Position numbers and translations under genes: made by a program. This document shows, in pieces, positions 54,901 through 63,876 of a stretch of DNA of 64,000 bases; within the stretch, counting starts at the first letter, position 1; every line of letters starts with the position of its first letter. A model generated the notes under the pieces. It saw nothing but the letters and a program-made list of their open reading frames with translations, did not search any database and had not been told where the DNA came from. Location: contig JAEVLN010000025.1 of the NCBI GenBank assembly GCA_018350325.1, positions 186,001 to 250,000 on the forward strand. Direction: 5' to 3'. The stretch is from Globodera rostochiensis. Lineage: Eukaryota > Nematoda > Chromadorea > Rhabditida > Heteroderidae.

Positions 54901-55242
54901 TTGTATCATCGCCCTTCTAATGCTTTCGTACCGGAAAGGGTTGTTTGAGACTGCCACATTGAATGCTCGCTCCGCTCTGCCTGAGCACTTCGACTTTAGT
55001 GCACTCAGTCGCTTGTTATCCGGCCACTCTTCGGTTGCGACGTCAAATTGTCTGAAGAATGCTTTAACCGCATCCGACCCGGCATTTCCTTTTAGTTCTC
55101 GTAGGTTGTTCAAAGTCATTGAGTAAGCAAAGCCGTCCAAACTTTTGATCGCTTGAGACATGAGCAGCTCACTCCGACGATCGTTTTCCGCATTTGGCCT
55201 ATTTGTGTACGCCCAATTTCCCAAATTTGCATAATTTGGCAT
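48961..55242 (-). CDS. Retrotransposon Gag-Pol polyprotein with SGNH-like C-terminal domain
   Basis: One uninterrupted 2093-codon frame. Landmarks by residue: capsid-like helices (1-230); zinc knuckle CYNCGRVGHFSRDC (about 262); aspartic protease LDGGAQVSLIS (about 398), with Gly-Gly after the catalytic Asp where many have Ser/Thr-Gly; reverse transcriptase with YVDDIL (about 840); RNase H LTDASKLGVSAVL (about 995); integrase zinc finger H-H-C-C (about 1230-1268) and catalytic D, D, E (CIDILS, HSDKGGEF, TERANQ; about 1295, 1354, 1393); GPY-type module (about 1515-1540). About 500 residues follow, where some relatives carry an envelope. They include IGDSSCHQLF (about 1840), CVGRDSL (about 1890) and DDNRVEADGW (about 1975), spaced like the blocks of an SGNH/GDSL hydrolase. 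No signal or membrane segment was noticed there. The end is Arg/Gly-rich. Confidence 0.9.
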   Translation of the reverse strand: MPNYANLGNWAYTNRPNAENDRRSELLMSQAIKSLDGFAYSMTLNNLRELKGNAGSDAVKAFFRQFDVATEEWPDNKRLSALKSKCSGRAERAFNVAVSNNPFRYESIRRAMIQQLEETDVLQMGAFDELMAGVRRRVNESVDELADRVSGLVKRAYPGLPDHTYDEYSIRHLIRSLQNPDLALTLELARKPGMIFDEFVALTARAEATQRAARISEQKPKSFPQPLSQAVQQRNNYQPTFSQRNTPENYPRQFDQRPQGNCYNCGRVGHFSRDCRQPRRDQRSSNEYGHNVSATGANNTPMAEPSKSTHQFVTNRQQPQSKNFLRQNFLVEQQETPGKETTNVLIGGISTENTELAKFFEQNRFGKEKEGKEKTEQSCPVGKIMLVAVTIHGQEAEAMLDGGAQVSLISSAFFSKLIPLLDVTEDEIRPIQNGPRVVDINGKDVPYYGTVSLPVTRRGKKIRIWLHVTRASFGYDLLFGTNALDDLGFKLLDATTGQAISFKRVEEAMSNTVHVIYRTTLLPQATTLVEVEGPEEFEGKEVVVFPISEEEAVKIEPTVTVANRGKLLVPMTNFSAIPITLEEEARVGQMEIFEEEAGTEDSLPHTLGGNNINKEFQREGKVRDEGEEENRLKEMRKIWKPKVTNLTEAELGEIDEVISEFEEIFALNDFELTQTSLAEHEIDTGTASPVKNRMRPVPYAYREKVSGMIQEYLERDIIQASNSPWASPIVLVPKKDGSLRFCVDYRGINAVTKKDAFPLPNIDQILMSLTGKRFFSTLDFLSGYWQIKMEKTSRQKTAFITEYGLHEFKVLPFGLCNAVATYQRFMSKLFAGLLNESVFVYVDDILIASETWDQHLQDLGKVFERVEKAGLKLKIEKCHFAADRLPFLGHILTREGIKMDVDKVIPIVKLPTPATKKQLQSFLGFVTYYRKFIYGFGAIAAPLFHYLKKETPFSMGEKEEKIVNELKQKILEDVVLYFPEFRAAMSNPERRFIMLTDASKLGVSAVLCQPDAQKRIRPIYFASRQCSKHEAKYCPTELEALAIRFGARKFSQFITGIPTRVITDHKALVPMFKSKKETGNARVDRWLMELNARYQLTVEYQPGKANVVADLLSRVGVTAEANTGNGLEEPAEEMSLVGQIRDNIAEKEQLDIEDRDKWIKGVKSSELQSVYDFLKRKPTTMNASEMQSVTDKIHNFTIIDELLYFCNPKSGQLQLFVPSEFRPELIERRHQGKCSGHMSGKKIFMQLAEKFFWPNMLGDCVKFALNCRICAHARKPRKNEPPMQTVHTLEPLELVCIDILSIGPSESANRYVLVAIDHFTKYIVATPIPDKTSETVARAFVKEFILVLGAPKRIHSDKGGEFVNETLNEILKLLGIEKTVTAGYDPQANGVTERANQTILNMLRRSTESNWSWDERIPFIAFAYNTTPSDVTGFSPYHLLFGKPANFPGDQEMKGQVNPSYTVDEDTYLQLFRENLRDIIRQAGKNSQNAREKTKRQYDSRQNVRAEKFKKGEKVMVIFPGSRARAPHKKLLWNSYGPYTIIEMGPSSAKLVPSDNRTAGQITVPLERLVKLPPGIPNVSTIPKGRNMYRNVLNAVLRAKELESESEKREGPGVEIDWNWEKWENSPLQLGTIEFSEGQMETEDQYGLSWSAQCSGKGHEACSALLISHLDPVIDADSAFGQQKLRTPLQALLTMFLLRSDATASLAAARDLAQLVVQSETDQEMIMYEGGRRDNVKSGAFPSEANAEEVWSLWIDKCAVARATLRATGFGRVQVDERKKKRGRIEEQIVQVELPKVVESLAEVEKSGWRELFAKTEQIVEKVRAKSIHQAAVFVEKPRVLIGDSSCHQLFLEMKPMTHFVGTERGPLSAVIRDLSRCVFAGRVEAALICVGRDSLLQGETVDQMVEQCNRLKQLCDRFPTVRFAWIPPPYVRQRGQEHEEFVSRLSRLIPAWFLAVTPSGRSILEILRLGDTFDDNRVEADGWMTSRGVCAVAAWVQSQIGWFPGKKELGLQEVRSEVQAVRRESGRDDRSLTRSAGSRAEVGRDYHSVSSLPPIHQHPYRRGGGRANSFSGSSGRTRRGFGRFGRWDDRRH

Positions 55243-56022
55243 TTGAGTCTGCTGTGGAACATTCTGGTTTGGCCCTGGCCCTTGGCGATAAATTGCGTTT
55301 TGTGGACCTTGTTGGGCCCCGAAATCGCATTTGAATTTGTGTCGCCATCAGCTCAGAATGGATGTGATGCATGTAGACTGGATTTGTGTTATCGACCGGT
55401 CGGGGGTGATTATTCTGCCCTCCAACTCCGTGTGGTTGCATAAATGCCACGTTCTGGCCGTGATTTGCCAAAAAATTTGGGTGGTTTTCTCCTAAGCCCT
55501 GCACGTGGGTGTGCGGCGTGGACTCATGCAGTGGGGGGTGGGTTGGCGGGACTCCTTCGTTGCTCCAATTATTTGCGACATTTGGCTGTTAGGGTCTACC
55601 GGTCTGACCCTGGCCCTCTCTCTCTCTACTCCTATTCCTTCTCGACCGTTTCCATTTGCCACATTTACAAAATTTCCCGAATGAATACCGGCGTTGATGA
55701 GTGGAGCGTGCAAAGCAACTCTGTCCATTTGCTCGTGTTCGTTTGGTTGTGCCGGATTGTTCATGTGTGCTGCTAGTAACCGGTTCCGTACTTCCGCTTC
55801 GCTCAAAATGTCGTCGTGATCTGAAACTTCGTAGTTGTCATCAACATTCTCTCTTTGGCGGTTTTCAGCGTTTGGGACTGGGATCTGGTCTCTGTCTTGG
55901 TTCCTTTGTCCCCCTCCAATCAGGTTCCCTTCTCTGTCCAACACTATTCCGAGGTTAAATGCCCGTTGTCGCGTCAGCTGCGGTGACCGGTGAACTGGCA
56001 TTTTAAAACCGTCTTTGCTCAC
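55199..56022 (-). pseudogene. Upstream Gag region, split over three frames
   Basis: The leader-side coding region starts at an ATG at 56022 (MSKDGFKMPVHRSPQLTRQR), ends in frame at 55492, continues in another frame (about 55540-55340) and then in the Gag-Pol frame, whose open stretch reaches back to about 55340. The three pieces look like one Asn/Pro/Gln-rich protein region interrupted by two small indels. Either this copy is inactive, or the shifts are sequence errors; a programmed shift would explain at most one. I describe the breaks only and do not restore them. Confidence 0.6.
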
Positions 56023-56299
56023 TGGAAGCGCTGTTTTTTAACCGTCTCGGTTCAACAAAATCGCGAAAAATTTGTCGGCGTCCAAAATCAATTTGCAGAG
56101 GTGACTTTCTCGATCTCCGAGACTTTCACTTGCCGCAAATCTCGTTCTCCGAGCAAATTTGCGTTTCTCCTGTCGTTCGTGCTTCTCGATCTCCGAGACA
56201 AGCAAATCCGACGGCGATGAGGCGTTGCTGGACGAAATCCACTAGCCCTACGCTAAATACCCCGAACCCAAAAATTTTATTTCACTGAGCTTACTCGGG

Positions 56300-56317
56300 A
56301 GACGTCCGGGAGCGCCA
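56300..56317 (-). other. Primer-binding site of the retrotransposon
   Basis: TGGCGCTCCCGGACGTCT directly follows the 5' LTR on the minus strand. A start of TGGCG is typical of sites complementary to a tRNA 3' end. The tRNA was not identified. Confidence 0.75.
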
Positions 56318-56643
56318 CGTAGAAAATATGACCGGTGCCGGGGTCCGCTGTAGGAGAATATCGAACGGGGAAATACCTTTTACCAATACTCTTATACAAT
56401 TTATTCGCCCGTGGCCACCACAATTATGTTTGGGGGAGGACTCTTACTTTTTGGGGAGGAGACAATCAATCTTTTTTGGGGTCAACGGAAAATTACCTCA
56501 AACGTCACAAAACCGAAGAAGTGAGGAAAAACCAACTGAAGGGAGATCCGTGGGGTCCAATGAAAGGGCAGAGAAAGGGAATATGGGGGGTAGACATGAG
56601 AAATCGTTGTGAAACAAAGTCAATTTAAATATCATTTATGACA
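56318..56643 (-). repeat. 5' LTR
   Basis: 326 bp, same sequence as 48555-48880 by eye. It carries the element's presumed promoter; I could not place a TATA box with confidence. Confidence 0.95.
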
Positions 56644-58110
56644 GCGGGGGAAGTCGATTCTTAGGGGTGTATTTTTCCTTTTTATTGCATTTTTGTTAAG
56701 AAATTTTTCTCGATTTCTGGGGGTGCATTTTCCGTTTTACTCCATTTTTTGGAGGGCTCGGCGGTGCCGATAGGCGCCGCCGGAGAAAATTTTTAAATTT
56801 TTGATGTACAAATTTTAAAAAAAAAGATATATTTTTGTTCCACTTTCGAAGGGTCTCTTTCGTTTCGATTTCGATAATTTCGAGGTTTTTCTTTCGGGTT
56901 TCTTAACGAAAATCGAAATAAAAAAATTTCGATTTCGAAAAATTTCTCTTTCGACCCACCACTGGTAACTTATGACGGCTCGCTTCCCTCGCCACGCGCT
57001 TCGCGCGCTTGGAGCCTAAAGCTAAGCGAGCCTAAGCTTAGGCCTAGCCTATTATGGCCTTGGATGCAATACAGCTGAATTCGTTGTCGGTAGTCGTCAT
57101 GATCCCCTAAAAGACTTATAAGCTGTTGTATTATATTGTTAGCAGTAATTGCGTGATATTTGACGGTCCAGACCTGCTGACACAAATTTTAGACGTTAAA
57201 AGCTTGTGAATTGTCATTAAAATATTTTTTTAAATCGGAAAAAGTTAAAAGAACATTTAGAAGTGTTTACACCACCGTAAATGTTAAGAGAAAGTCGGAA
57301 TAAAAATTCGTTTAATTTTCCGAATTTTTTAAAATATTCTATTTCAAAATTCACAATTTATTTTTGGTTGGACGAAATCACAAAACCATAGGGGGAGGGG
57401 GTTTGCAGCATTCGTAAATTCAAAAATTTTCAACCCGTGCCCCAGAATGCTAAAAAAACTCATTTTCTTGAAAAAAAAAATCACAAAAAATGCAGTAAAA
57501 CAGAAAATCTAGCCCAAAAATCGAGCATAATTTAAAAAAAATTTCGCTTCGTTTTGTGTTTTCGTTAGTTTTAGGCGCGGGATCGGGATTTCGACTTTTC
57601 AAAAACCGGGATCGAGCTTCGAAAACCCGGGAATTTCCCGACCGGTCCCGGCCTACCTTAGTTTGTAATCCCCCATTTTTTGAAGAAAAAACAGAATTGG
57701 TCGAAATGGTGGTCACAAAAAAAGCCAAGCCGGTTCAATTCGTTTTTAAGAAGTTCAACGTGAAAAACACCCAAAATCAGGGCTTTTCATCAGTTTATTG
57801 CAATAACTTTTATACGAATTTTCTAAGTGATTAGCGTTGGCTTAACAATAGCGTTTAAAAGCTTAGAGCTTTCAAATGACATCTTGATTGTTTGATTTGG
57901 TTGAGTATTAGGCCGGCTAGAGTTCAGTTTTTTCCATAATAAATCAAAATCTTAAAAATCAAAAATTTTTTCAAACTAAAAATGCATACACCAAAAAATG
58001 ACTTTTCATTGACCAAAATGCACCCCTAAAGATCGAAATTTCCCGAAAAATTTTTAGGATATTTTAAAAAAAAAAATTTCAAAACATGTGAAAATATTAT
58101 GCCTATATAC
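56644..58110. other. Non-genic stretch
   Basis: It contains a GC-rich dispersed element (about 56755-56785), TTTCGATTTCG words (56850-56950) and a GGGATCGGGATTTCG/CCCGGGAATTTCCCG word block (57570-57660). No exon is supported. Confidence 0.65.
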
Positions 58111-58493
58111 TAGTGATGCACGAGACCCAAAATTTACCGAGACCCGAGACTCGAGACCGAGACCGAGACTTGACCCCGAGACTCGAGACCGAGACCGAGA
58201 CTTGACCCCGAGATCGAGTAAGCGACACAGAATTTAACCACTGCGCCATACGTGAACGGTATTCCGAAAGTTGACAAAGTATTATAGGATTCTAAATTTT
58301 CAATTGTGTATTTTCAAATCTTTCAAGCACATAATTCTTTAATGATTTCTCACCAAAATGGCATCTTTACCAGTGCAAAAAAGTCTCGATTTTCGAGACC
58401 AAGTACCCGAGACTCGAGACCGAGACCGAGACCCAAAAAACCCGAGACTTTTCTCGAGTCGAGACTCGAGACCGAGACTCTCGTGCATCACTA
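58111..58493. mobile_element. hAT-like MITE with perfect 8-bp target duplication
   Basis: A 383-bp element. Perfect 15-bp inverted ends (TAGTGATGCACGAGA / TCTCGTGCATCACTA) and the octamer CTATATAC on both sides (58103-58110 and 58494-58501). The interior begins and ends with iterated CCGAGACTCGAGACCGAGAC. A truncated copy of the same family (TAGTGCTGCACGAGACC...) starts at once at 58502. Confidence 0.92.
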
Positions 58494-58501
58494 CTATATA
58501 C

Positions 58502-58565
58502 TAGTGCTGCACGAGACCCAAAATTTACCGAGACTCGGGACCGAGACCGAACATACTATACAATT
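58502..58565. mobile_element. Truncated copy of the TAGTG.TGCACGAGA element
   Basis: It follows the duplicated octamer of the neighbouring element directly and matches its first 50 or so bases. The rest, including the right end, is absent. Confidence 0.7.
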
Positions 58566-58590
58566 GTAAGAGGAAAATTATTAAAGATGA

Positions 58591-58968
<378 letters not shown>

Positions 58969-59059
58969 TAAAAGTTCAACAAATGTTTTTTGTTTAAATT
59001 TTTTCGTATTTTTAGGTACACACAGCGGCTCAATTTTGGGGCTCTAGTTCGGAAAAGAT

Positions 59060-59135
59060 TTGAATTTTGGCTTAGTGGTCTGTGAGCTTTTCAACAAAAA
59101 AGGGGCACGGGTTCGAGTCCCCCGCATGTTTTTGC
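59060..59135 (+). other. tRNA-like relic with A and B boxes
   Basis: TGGCTTAGTGGTC (A-box-like) and GGGTTCGAGTCCC (B-box) are 38 or so bases apart in the right order. The anticodon arm is A-rich and unpaired and no acceptor stem is seen. Probably tRNA-derived sequence (SINE-like) in the end of the DNA element. Confidence 0.4.
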
Positions 59136-59294
59136 TGGATTTCGATGAATTTATTCACTTTTCCGTAAATTGAGAGGAACCAAACATTTTTTAAATGCAA
59201 ATAAATTTTTTTACACATTATTTGCAAACCTTTTTTATTTCTTTTATAAAAAATTGTTGAGAAATAAAAATTTTAAATGCTAAATGAAACCCGA

Positions 59295-61748
59295 TCATCC
59301 GGCCTCAGCAAAACAGTCTTCTTCGTCATCCATTCTGTCTTCCCCAAGCTCTGCTGTGCTCTCCGTCTCCATTCGCCGCTAAAATTATGATTTTAAACCC
59401 ATAAACCCGTCCCACTAATCCTCACCAGCTCCATCTCCTCCAGTTTGCCGCTGTCCAGAAGCCAGTTGTGGATGAACTGATGCTCGAGCTGTTGTCGGAT
59501 TTGGGCTACGTCCGGCATCGTCTTCCAAAGCTGTTCCAGTCGCCTCCAAACTGAATGCAGCGCTTCATCACCTTAAAAGGGGGGGGGGGGTCCAGCTTTA
59601 TTAAAGCTCATTTCACCACCCTGCTCATCCATGAGCCCAAGAAAATGATGTTGGCGAGCAAATGGCACGAAGTGGACGAGCAGCAAATGAGCCTTTGGTT
59701 TTTGGGACAGAAGCAGCCGCATTTGTGGCTGGTCGACGATAAACGCTTTGAAGTTGTCCATGTGGTCTTCCAGTTCAGCAACTTCTCGCGGCAACAGTGG
59801 TTGCACCTTCAAAAAATGATGTTGAGATAAAAAATAATAATTTAACACCTTGGAAAACGCCTGAATTTTGGCCAAATAGGCGAGCGCCATGCAGATCGTT
59901 TTTGGCCATTCCGTGGTCAAAAGCGGGACCATTTCCGCTGCGCGGAGAAGGATTTTCCGGATCGTGTTGCCGGTGTAGTCCTTCTTCCGGAATTTCTCCC
60001 TGCGTGCGCCAATGCTCCGAAGAAACTGCTGAACCGTTGTTTCGCATGCCGTCTGCCGCTCGAGTTCCCGTACAAGCGCGTTGCCGAGGCCTTGAAAGAC
60101 GTGGAACGGCGCGAGGACAATCCGGTCAAAGTCGATGGCAGGGAGGAGCGGCGTTTTGACAATGCCCATTGTTGCCGAGCGAAGTGCTTTGGTCGCAGAC
60201 TCCCCGCGTTGAATGGCCTGCTCAAACTGCTGCGCCTGCTGAACTGTCTCCGTGACGCTCCGAAGACGGCACATGTCCTCATCCAGCAGTTGGTCACGAC
60301 TGCAGGTGCAAACTGGCGAAGGAAAACTGGTGCGAGCAGAGCCGCAGTGTCCAACAATGCCCCAAACAAAGCTGACGTCGCCGCCGAGGAACCTGTAATT
60401 GTACGTAGGAAAAAGTATACTAAACAAAGAATGTTTCATTTCCAAAATTACCATTTCACCCTTCTGCCGTCCAGCGACTCCAGCTGCCCGATTTGTTCCC
60501 AAAGTGTCCCTCCGTACACCTCCATGTTGGCGCGGGAGTCTTTTGCTGGAAAGACTGCAGCAACGAAGTTGTTGGCTGGTGAATTTGGGCGCTGCGCTTC
60601 ACCGAAGGAGATGGTGATTTTCGTGAAGCCCTGCCCGAAGTCCCCGCTGAGCTTAAGAAGCACATTGGGATCGATGTACTTCAGGTTGTCCTTAGCCGAT
60701 CGGAGTCGAAATTTCAGTGCTCCTTCGATGTCCGCGCAAAAGAAGCCAACACCAGCCGGCGTTTCGACCGTCTGGTAGTGAAGAGGCTCGCAGATTTGCC
60801 GCTTAATTGCGATCACCTAGGAAAAAAATTGAAATCCATTTATAAAATTAGTTCCACCTTTTTTATTGGTGGAAGTACGTCGAACTGGTGGTTGATTAGC
60901 CGAAAAGTGCGCTTCAGTCGTCGGTAGGCCTTCTGAGTGCCCAGCAGGCTGAGGATCACCAGCGCGTCCTCAGATTCCATTGGCTCGTCCGCCGGTTGTG
61001 CCTCCTTCTTCAGCGGCGTAAAATGCTGGAAGCGGTGTCGGACTTCACGGTGGAGCCGTTCCAGGCCATTTCTGCTCGCCGATCTTGACCGGTCCCTGTC
61101 CAAAACTGCGACGAGTTTGTCGGCCAGTTCTCGTCGGGCACTTCTCTTCAGCTCGTCCACGTTTTTGGCTGGCCGTCCTCTGGTCGGAGTGACTGAAATT
61201 GAAAATTTGTTAAAACAAAAATAAATTGGGGATTAACTCACTTTGGCTCGACGTTGATGCGCTTGTGGACGGCAGTTGGGAACGTAGATCGGCGATGACG
61301 GCTTCTCTGTTGCGCAACTGCAGCCGAAGGAAGCCAATCGTATCGTCTCGCTCCCGCAGTTGGCGCTCGAGCTCGAGGAGGCGTTCCTCCACGGGTTGTT
61401 CTCCGGGGGTTGTCGGCGGTGGCGTTACTTCTGCTGGTGGTGGGCAGAAGTTGAATTCGAGGGCTGGTGTTGCCGGCGGCTCCTCGACAATCTCGGGCAC
61501 TGGTGCTGCTGTTGATGTGTCGTCACCGGCGTCGGGCGGAGGCAGTGCGACGTCATCTTCGTTGTCTCGATCTGCAAAACGGGAAATTTTTGGAAATTTG
61601 CAGAAAAATGAATTCAAAACTCACGTTTCTTGGCCCATCGGGCATTGATTGCGTTGATGGCACTCGCGCGCCTTTTATCATGCTTTCCCCACCGTTTTTG
61701 AGCACCCTTTTCGGCGTGAAGCTTGTGCAATAAATTTTTATCGGACAT
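59295..61748 (-). CDS. 704-residue protein of the DNA element, candidate transposase
   Basis: Exons 5' to 3': 61625-61748, 61242-61571, 60858-61192, 60452-60816, 59849-60392, 59620-59806, 59426-59571, 59295-59378; all phases agree and no stop interrupts. It starts MSDKNLLHKLHAEKGAQKRW (basic), followed by a Pro/Ala/Glu-rich linker with a short coil, an AT-hook-like RGRPAK, a helical region (RNGLERLHREVRHRFQHF), then KLSGDFGQGFTKITISFGEA, WFLGGDVSFVWGIVGHCGSA with CTC shortly after, and DEQGDEALHSVWRRLEQLW. The tail is acidic. D...D...E in that order, with a small Cys motif after the second D, fits an RNase H-like transposase core. Being the only gene inside paired inverted ends also points that way. 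I know of similar invertebrate open frames but cannot name the family; no catalytic role is shown. Confidence 0.7.
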
Positions 61749-62612
61749 ATTATTAATCTAATAATAATTCTAAATTACATCAATGAAATATAGAAATGGA
61801 GAGCATAATAAAATCACCCTATAGCATTAAACGATTTCTTATTTGAAAGTTTGAGACGGATCCGCCGTATACAAATGAAGTTAAGCGTATCGAAGTTCGG
61901 GATGCTTTTTTAATTGGTGAAAAAGGTGAGAGAGAACGCCAAACGAGAGAAAGTTAGAGAAAGAAAGGAAATTTGTTTAATTCTCTCGCACTCTCTATTT
62001 ATTGGCACACATCTCGTTTTTTGAGCCGCTGTGTACATCGACCAAAGTGTCATCGAATTTCTCAAAAGAATTCGTCCCCTTTTCAAGTCCAAAGGGGCAA
62101 TTCTTTCAATTGGGACATCCACCACCCAAAACCGCAGTTGGGAAATCATTTGGCCATTGATCAAAGACAACATTTGTGGATTTGAGTTGTCCCCCTCCAA
62201 ACTCGACCGTTTGCGCCGTTTCTTTCCGGCCATTCTCCGCGGTTGCCCAAAACTCCGAATGATCCAAGCTTATGGTCTTTTACCCGAATCTCCGGCCGAT
62301 GACAGCGCCGCCGATTCTTCTGGCCAAGCGTTGGCCAAATGGTTGCACACGCCCCGCGGGGATGGCCTTCCGAAGGTGTTGCGATGCAAATTTCGTTTGA
62401 CAGAAATAGGAGGACTCAAATTGGTCAGTTTTGGAATTTGTTTTATTGGACTCTCCGATTTATACGTTTATTCCATTTTAGTCATTTTTCAATTCGACCG
62501 CTCCGGCCTTTATCATCAAATCCGAATCAAAATTCGAACTATTTCCCTCATTTAACAATTTAAAAACGAAAATACTCAAATGGCCGTCCGCCGCCGTGGG
62601 GTTGGCTATGAG

Positions 62613-63090
62613 TAGGGCCCGGATTTTAGGGACTAAAAAAACGTGAAATAGGGACATAATAGGGACTAAAAGACCCCTAAAATAGGGACTAAAACCCCCA
62701 AAAAGTGGCAAAATAGGGACTAAAAAAGGTGCTAAACTGCCCAAATCCAGTCAATTTTTGCGTGAAACCCTTTAAAATCCATCATTTTTTATTAATTTTC
62801 TTCTTACAATTGTAAATGTACTATTTTTCACATGTTTTTTGAAACTTTTATAAAAAAATATCCAATAAAATTTTTTTTGGAAAATATCAATCTTTGGGGG
62901 GTAGATTTTTGTCCAAGAAAAAGTCTTTTTTTAGGGATGCATTTTTAGTTTGAAAAAAATTTTGACTTTTAGTGGGATATTTTTCGTTTTTATTGCAGTT
63001 TTAAGAAATTTTTGGAAAAATGTCTAAAATATTCCAAAGAAATTTTGGGCAAGATAGGGACTAAAAACGCAAAATCGTCGAAATAGGTAA
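62613..63090. mobile_element. AGGGACTAAAAA element copy 2
   Basis: It starts TAGGGCCCGGATTTTAGGGA and shares its middle with 18370-18710 (CAATTGTAAAT and flanking text, CTTTTATAAAAA, AATATCAATCTTTGGGG). It cuts into the 3' end of the split family gene and ends near AGATAGGGACTAAAAACGC. It appears non-coding. Confidence 0.65.
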
Positions 63091-63876
63091 GGGCGAACAT
63101 CTACGGCTTTTGAAGAAAAAAATAATGCAATTTTTTCAAAGTCGCTAAAAAGGTGGTAAGTTTTATATTAGAAAATTGTACACAGCATAAATTTTATTAT
63201 CCGAATGAAAACTAAAAATCCAGATTTTTTTTTTTAAATTTGAGCTGTTTTTGTTAGGAATATACTCAAAGCTTGAGTAGGTATATGTTTTTTGGTCCAA
63301 GAAATACGCCCGATCGAATTTTAATTTTAGTATATGACGCAAAAGAAGGTCCGAGTGAGCCCCGAAAATGAATGAACGAAGTATGAACGGAATTGGAGGG
63401 AATTAAAAATGAGAAAATGGACTAAACATTGAAATTGTTGCTTTTTTTTCTTTTCAATATAAATCTTTTTCCCAAAGCTTTGACGTTTGATAAACTTTAA
63501 ATTCTAGGTAAACGGGATTACCGCGGGAAAAGGGAAAAATCGGTCATACCGCCCAGAGCTCAAATCGAACGAAAAATCCGAGAAAAATTTTGTCCGGCAA
63601 CCATTCCCTGAAGAGTTACAGACCCGGGACTGAAGTGTCTTTTGACTGGAGACTCAGTTGCCCACTAATTAAAAAATGGAGAAAATCAGGCCTGCGCACG
63701 GTTGGCTCCTGTACCTTTCAACACTGGACATTTCAACACTGGACATTTCAACACTGATTTCAACACTGGACATTTCAACACTGATTTTAAATTTTAAAAA
63801 TAAATTGATAGTGCCAAATTCAAAAATACCTAGTTATAATTAAATAAAGGCTTATTAATTAATCAGTCTTGCTGAG
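62647..63876. other. Non-genic stretch at the right side
   Basis: After the AGGGACTAAAAA element comes A/T-rich sequence with nothing recognised, then a short tandem repeat of ACATTTCAACACTGG (63715-63785). Confidence 0.6.
63715..63785. repeat. Tandem repeat ACATTTCAACACTGG
   Basis: About four to five imperfect copies of a 15-16 bp unit (GGACATTTCAACACT), some shortened to TTTCAACACTGA. Confidence 0.85.

Larger units (their letters stand above)
48555..56643 (-). mobile_element. Ty3/gypsy LTR retrotransposon, recent insertion
   Basis: An 8089-bp element read on the minus strand. Two 326-bp LTRs (48555-48880 and 56318-56643) appear identical base for base, which implies a recent insertion. 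GCGG flanks both ends as a 4-bp target duplication. Next to the 5' LTR is a primer site starting TGGCGCTCCC (56300-56317); next to the 3' LTR is a polypurine tract (48881-48893). The order Gag-like, protease, RT, RNase H, integrase is that of Metaviridae (Ty3/gypsy). It inserted into an older GC-rich dispersed repeat. Confidence 0.95.
59019..62033 (-). mobile_element. 3.0-kb DNA element with inverted ends, TA target
   Basis: The left end, after TA at 59017-59018, reads CACACAGCGGCTCAA. The right end, before TA at 62034-62035, is TTGAGCCGCTGTG. The shared inverted repeat is CAGCGGCTCAA plus CA steps. The flanks TTTTTAGG and CATCGACC join to a sensible exon of the split gene, which supports a clean insertion. 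Inside is one complete 8-exon gene on the minus strand and a tRNA-like relic near the left end. The TA target recalls Tc1/mariner and relatives, but the protein does not look like a mariner transposase. Confidence 0.75.

Noticed and set aside
58205..58260. A third tRNA-like stretch on the minus strand (GGCGCAGTGGTTAAAT)
   Set aside because: Only an A-box-like word is present and it lies inside the 58111 element; no B-box is found.
59019..62033. Treating the 59.3-61.7 kb gene as an ordinary nested host gene
   Set aside because: Paired inverted ends at TA on both sides and the clean split of the surrounding gene make an insertion more likely, though a nested gene is not fully excluded.
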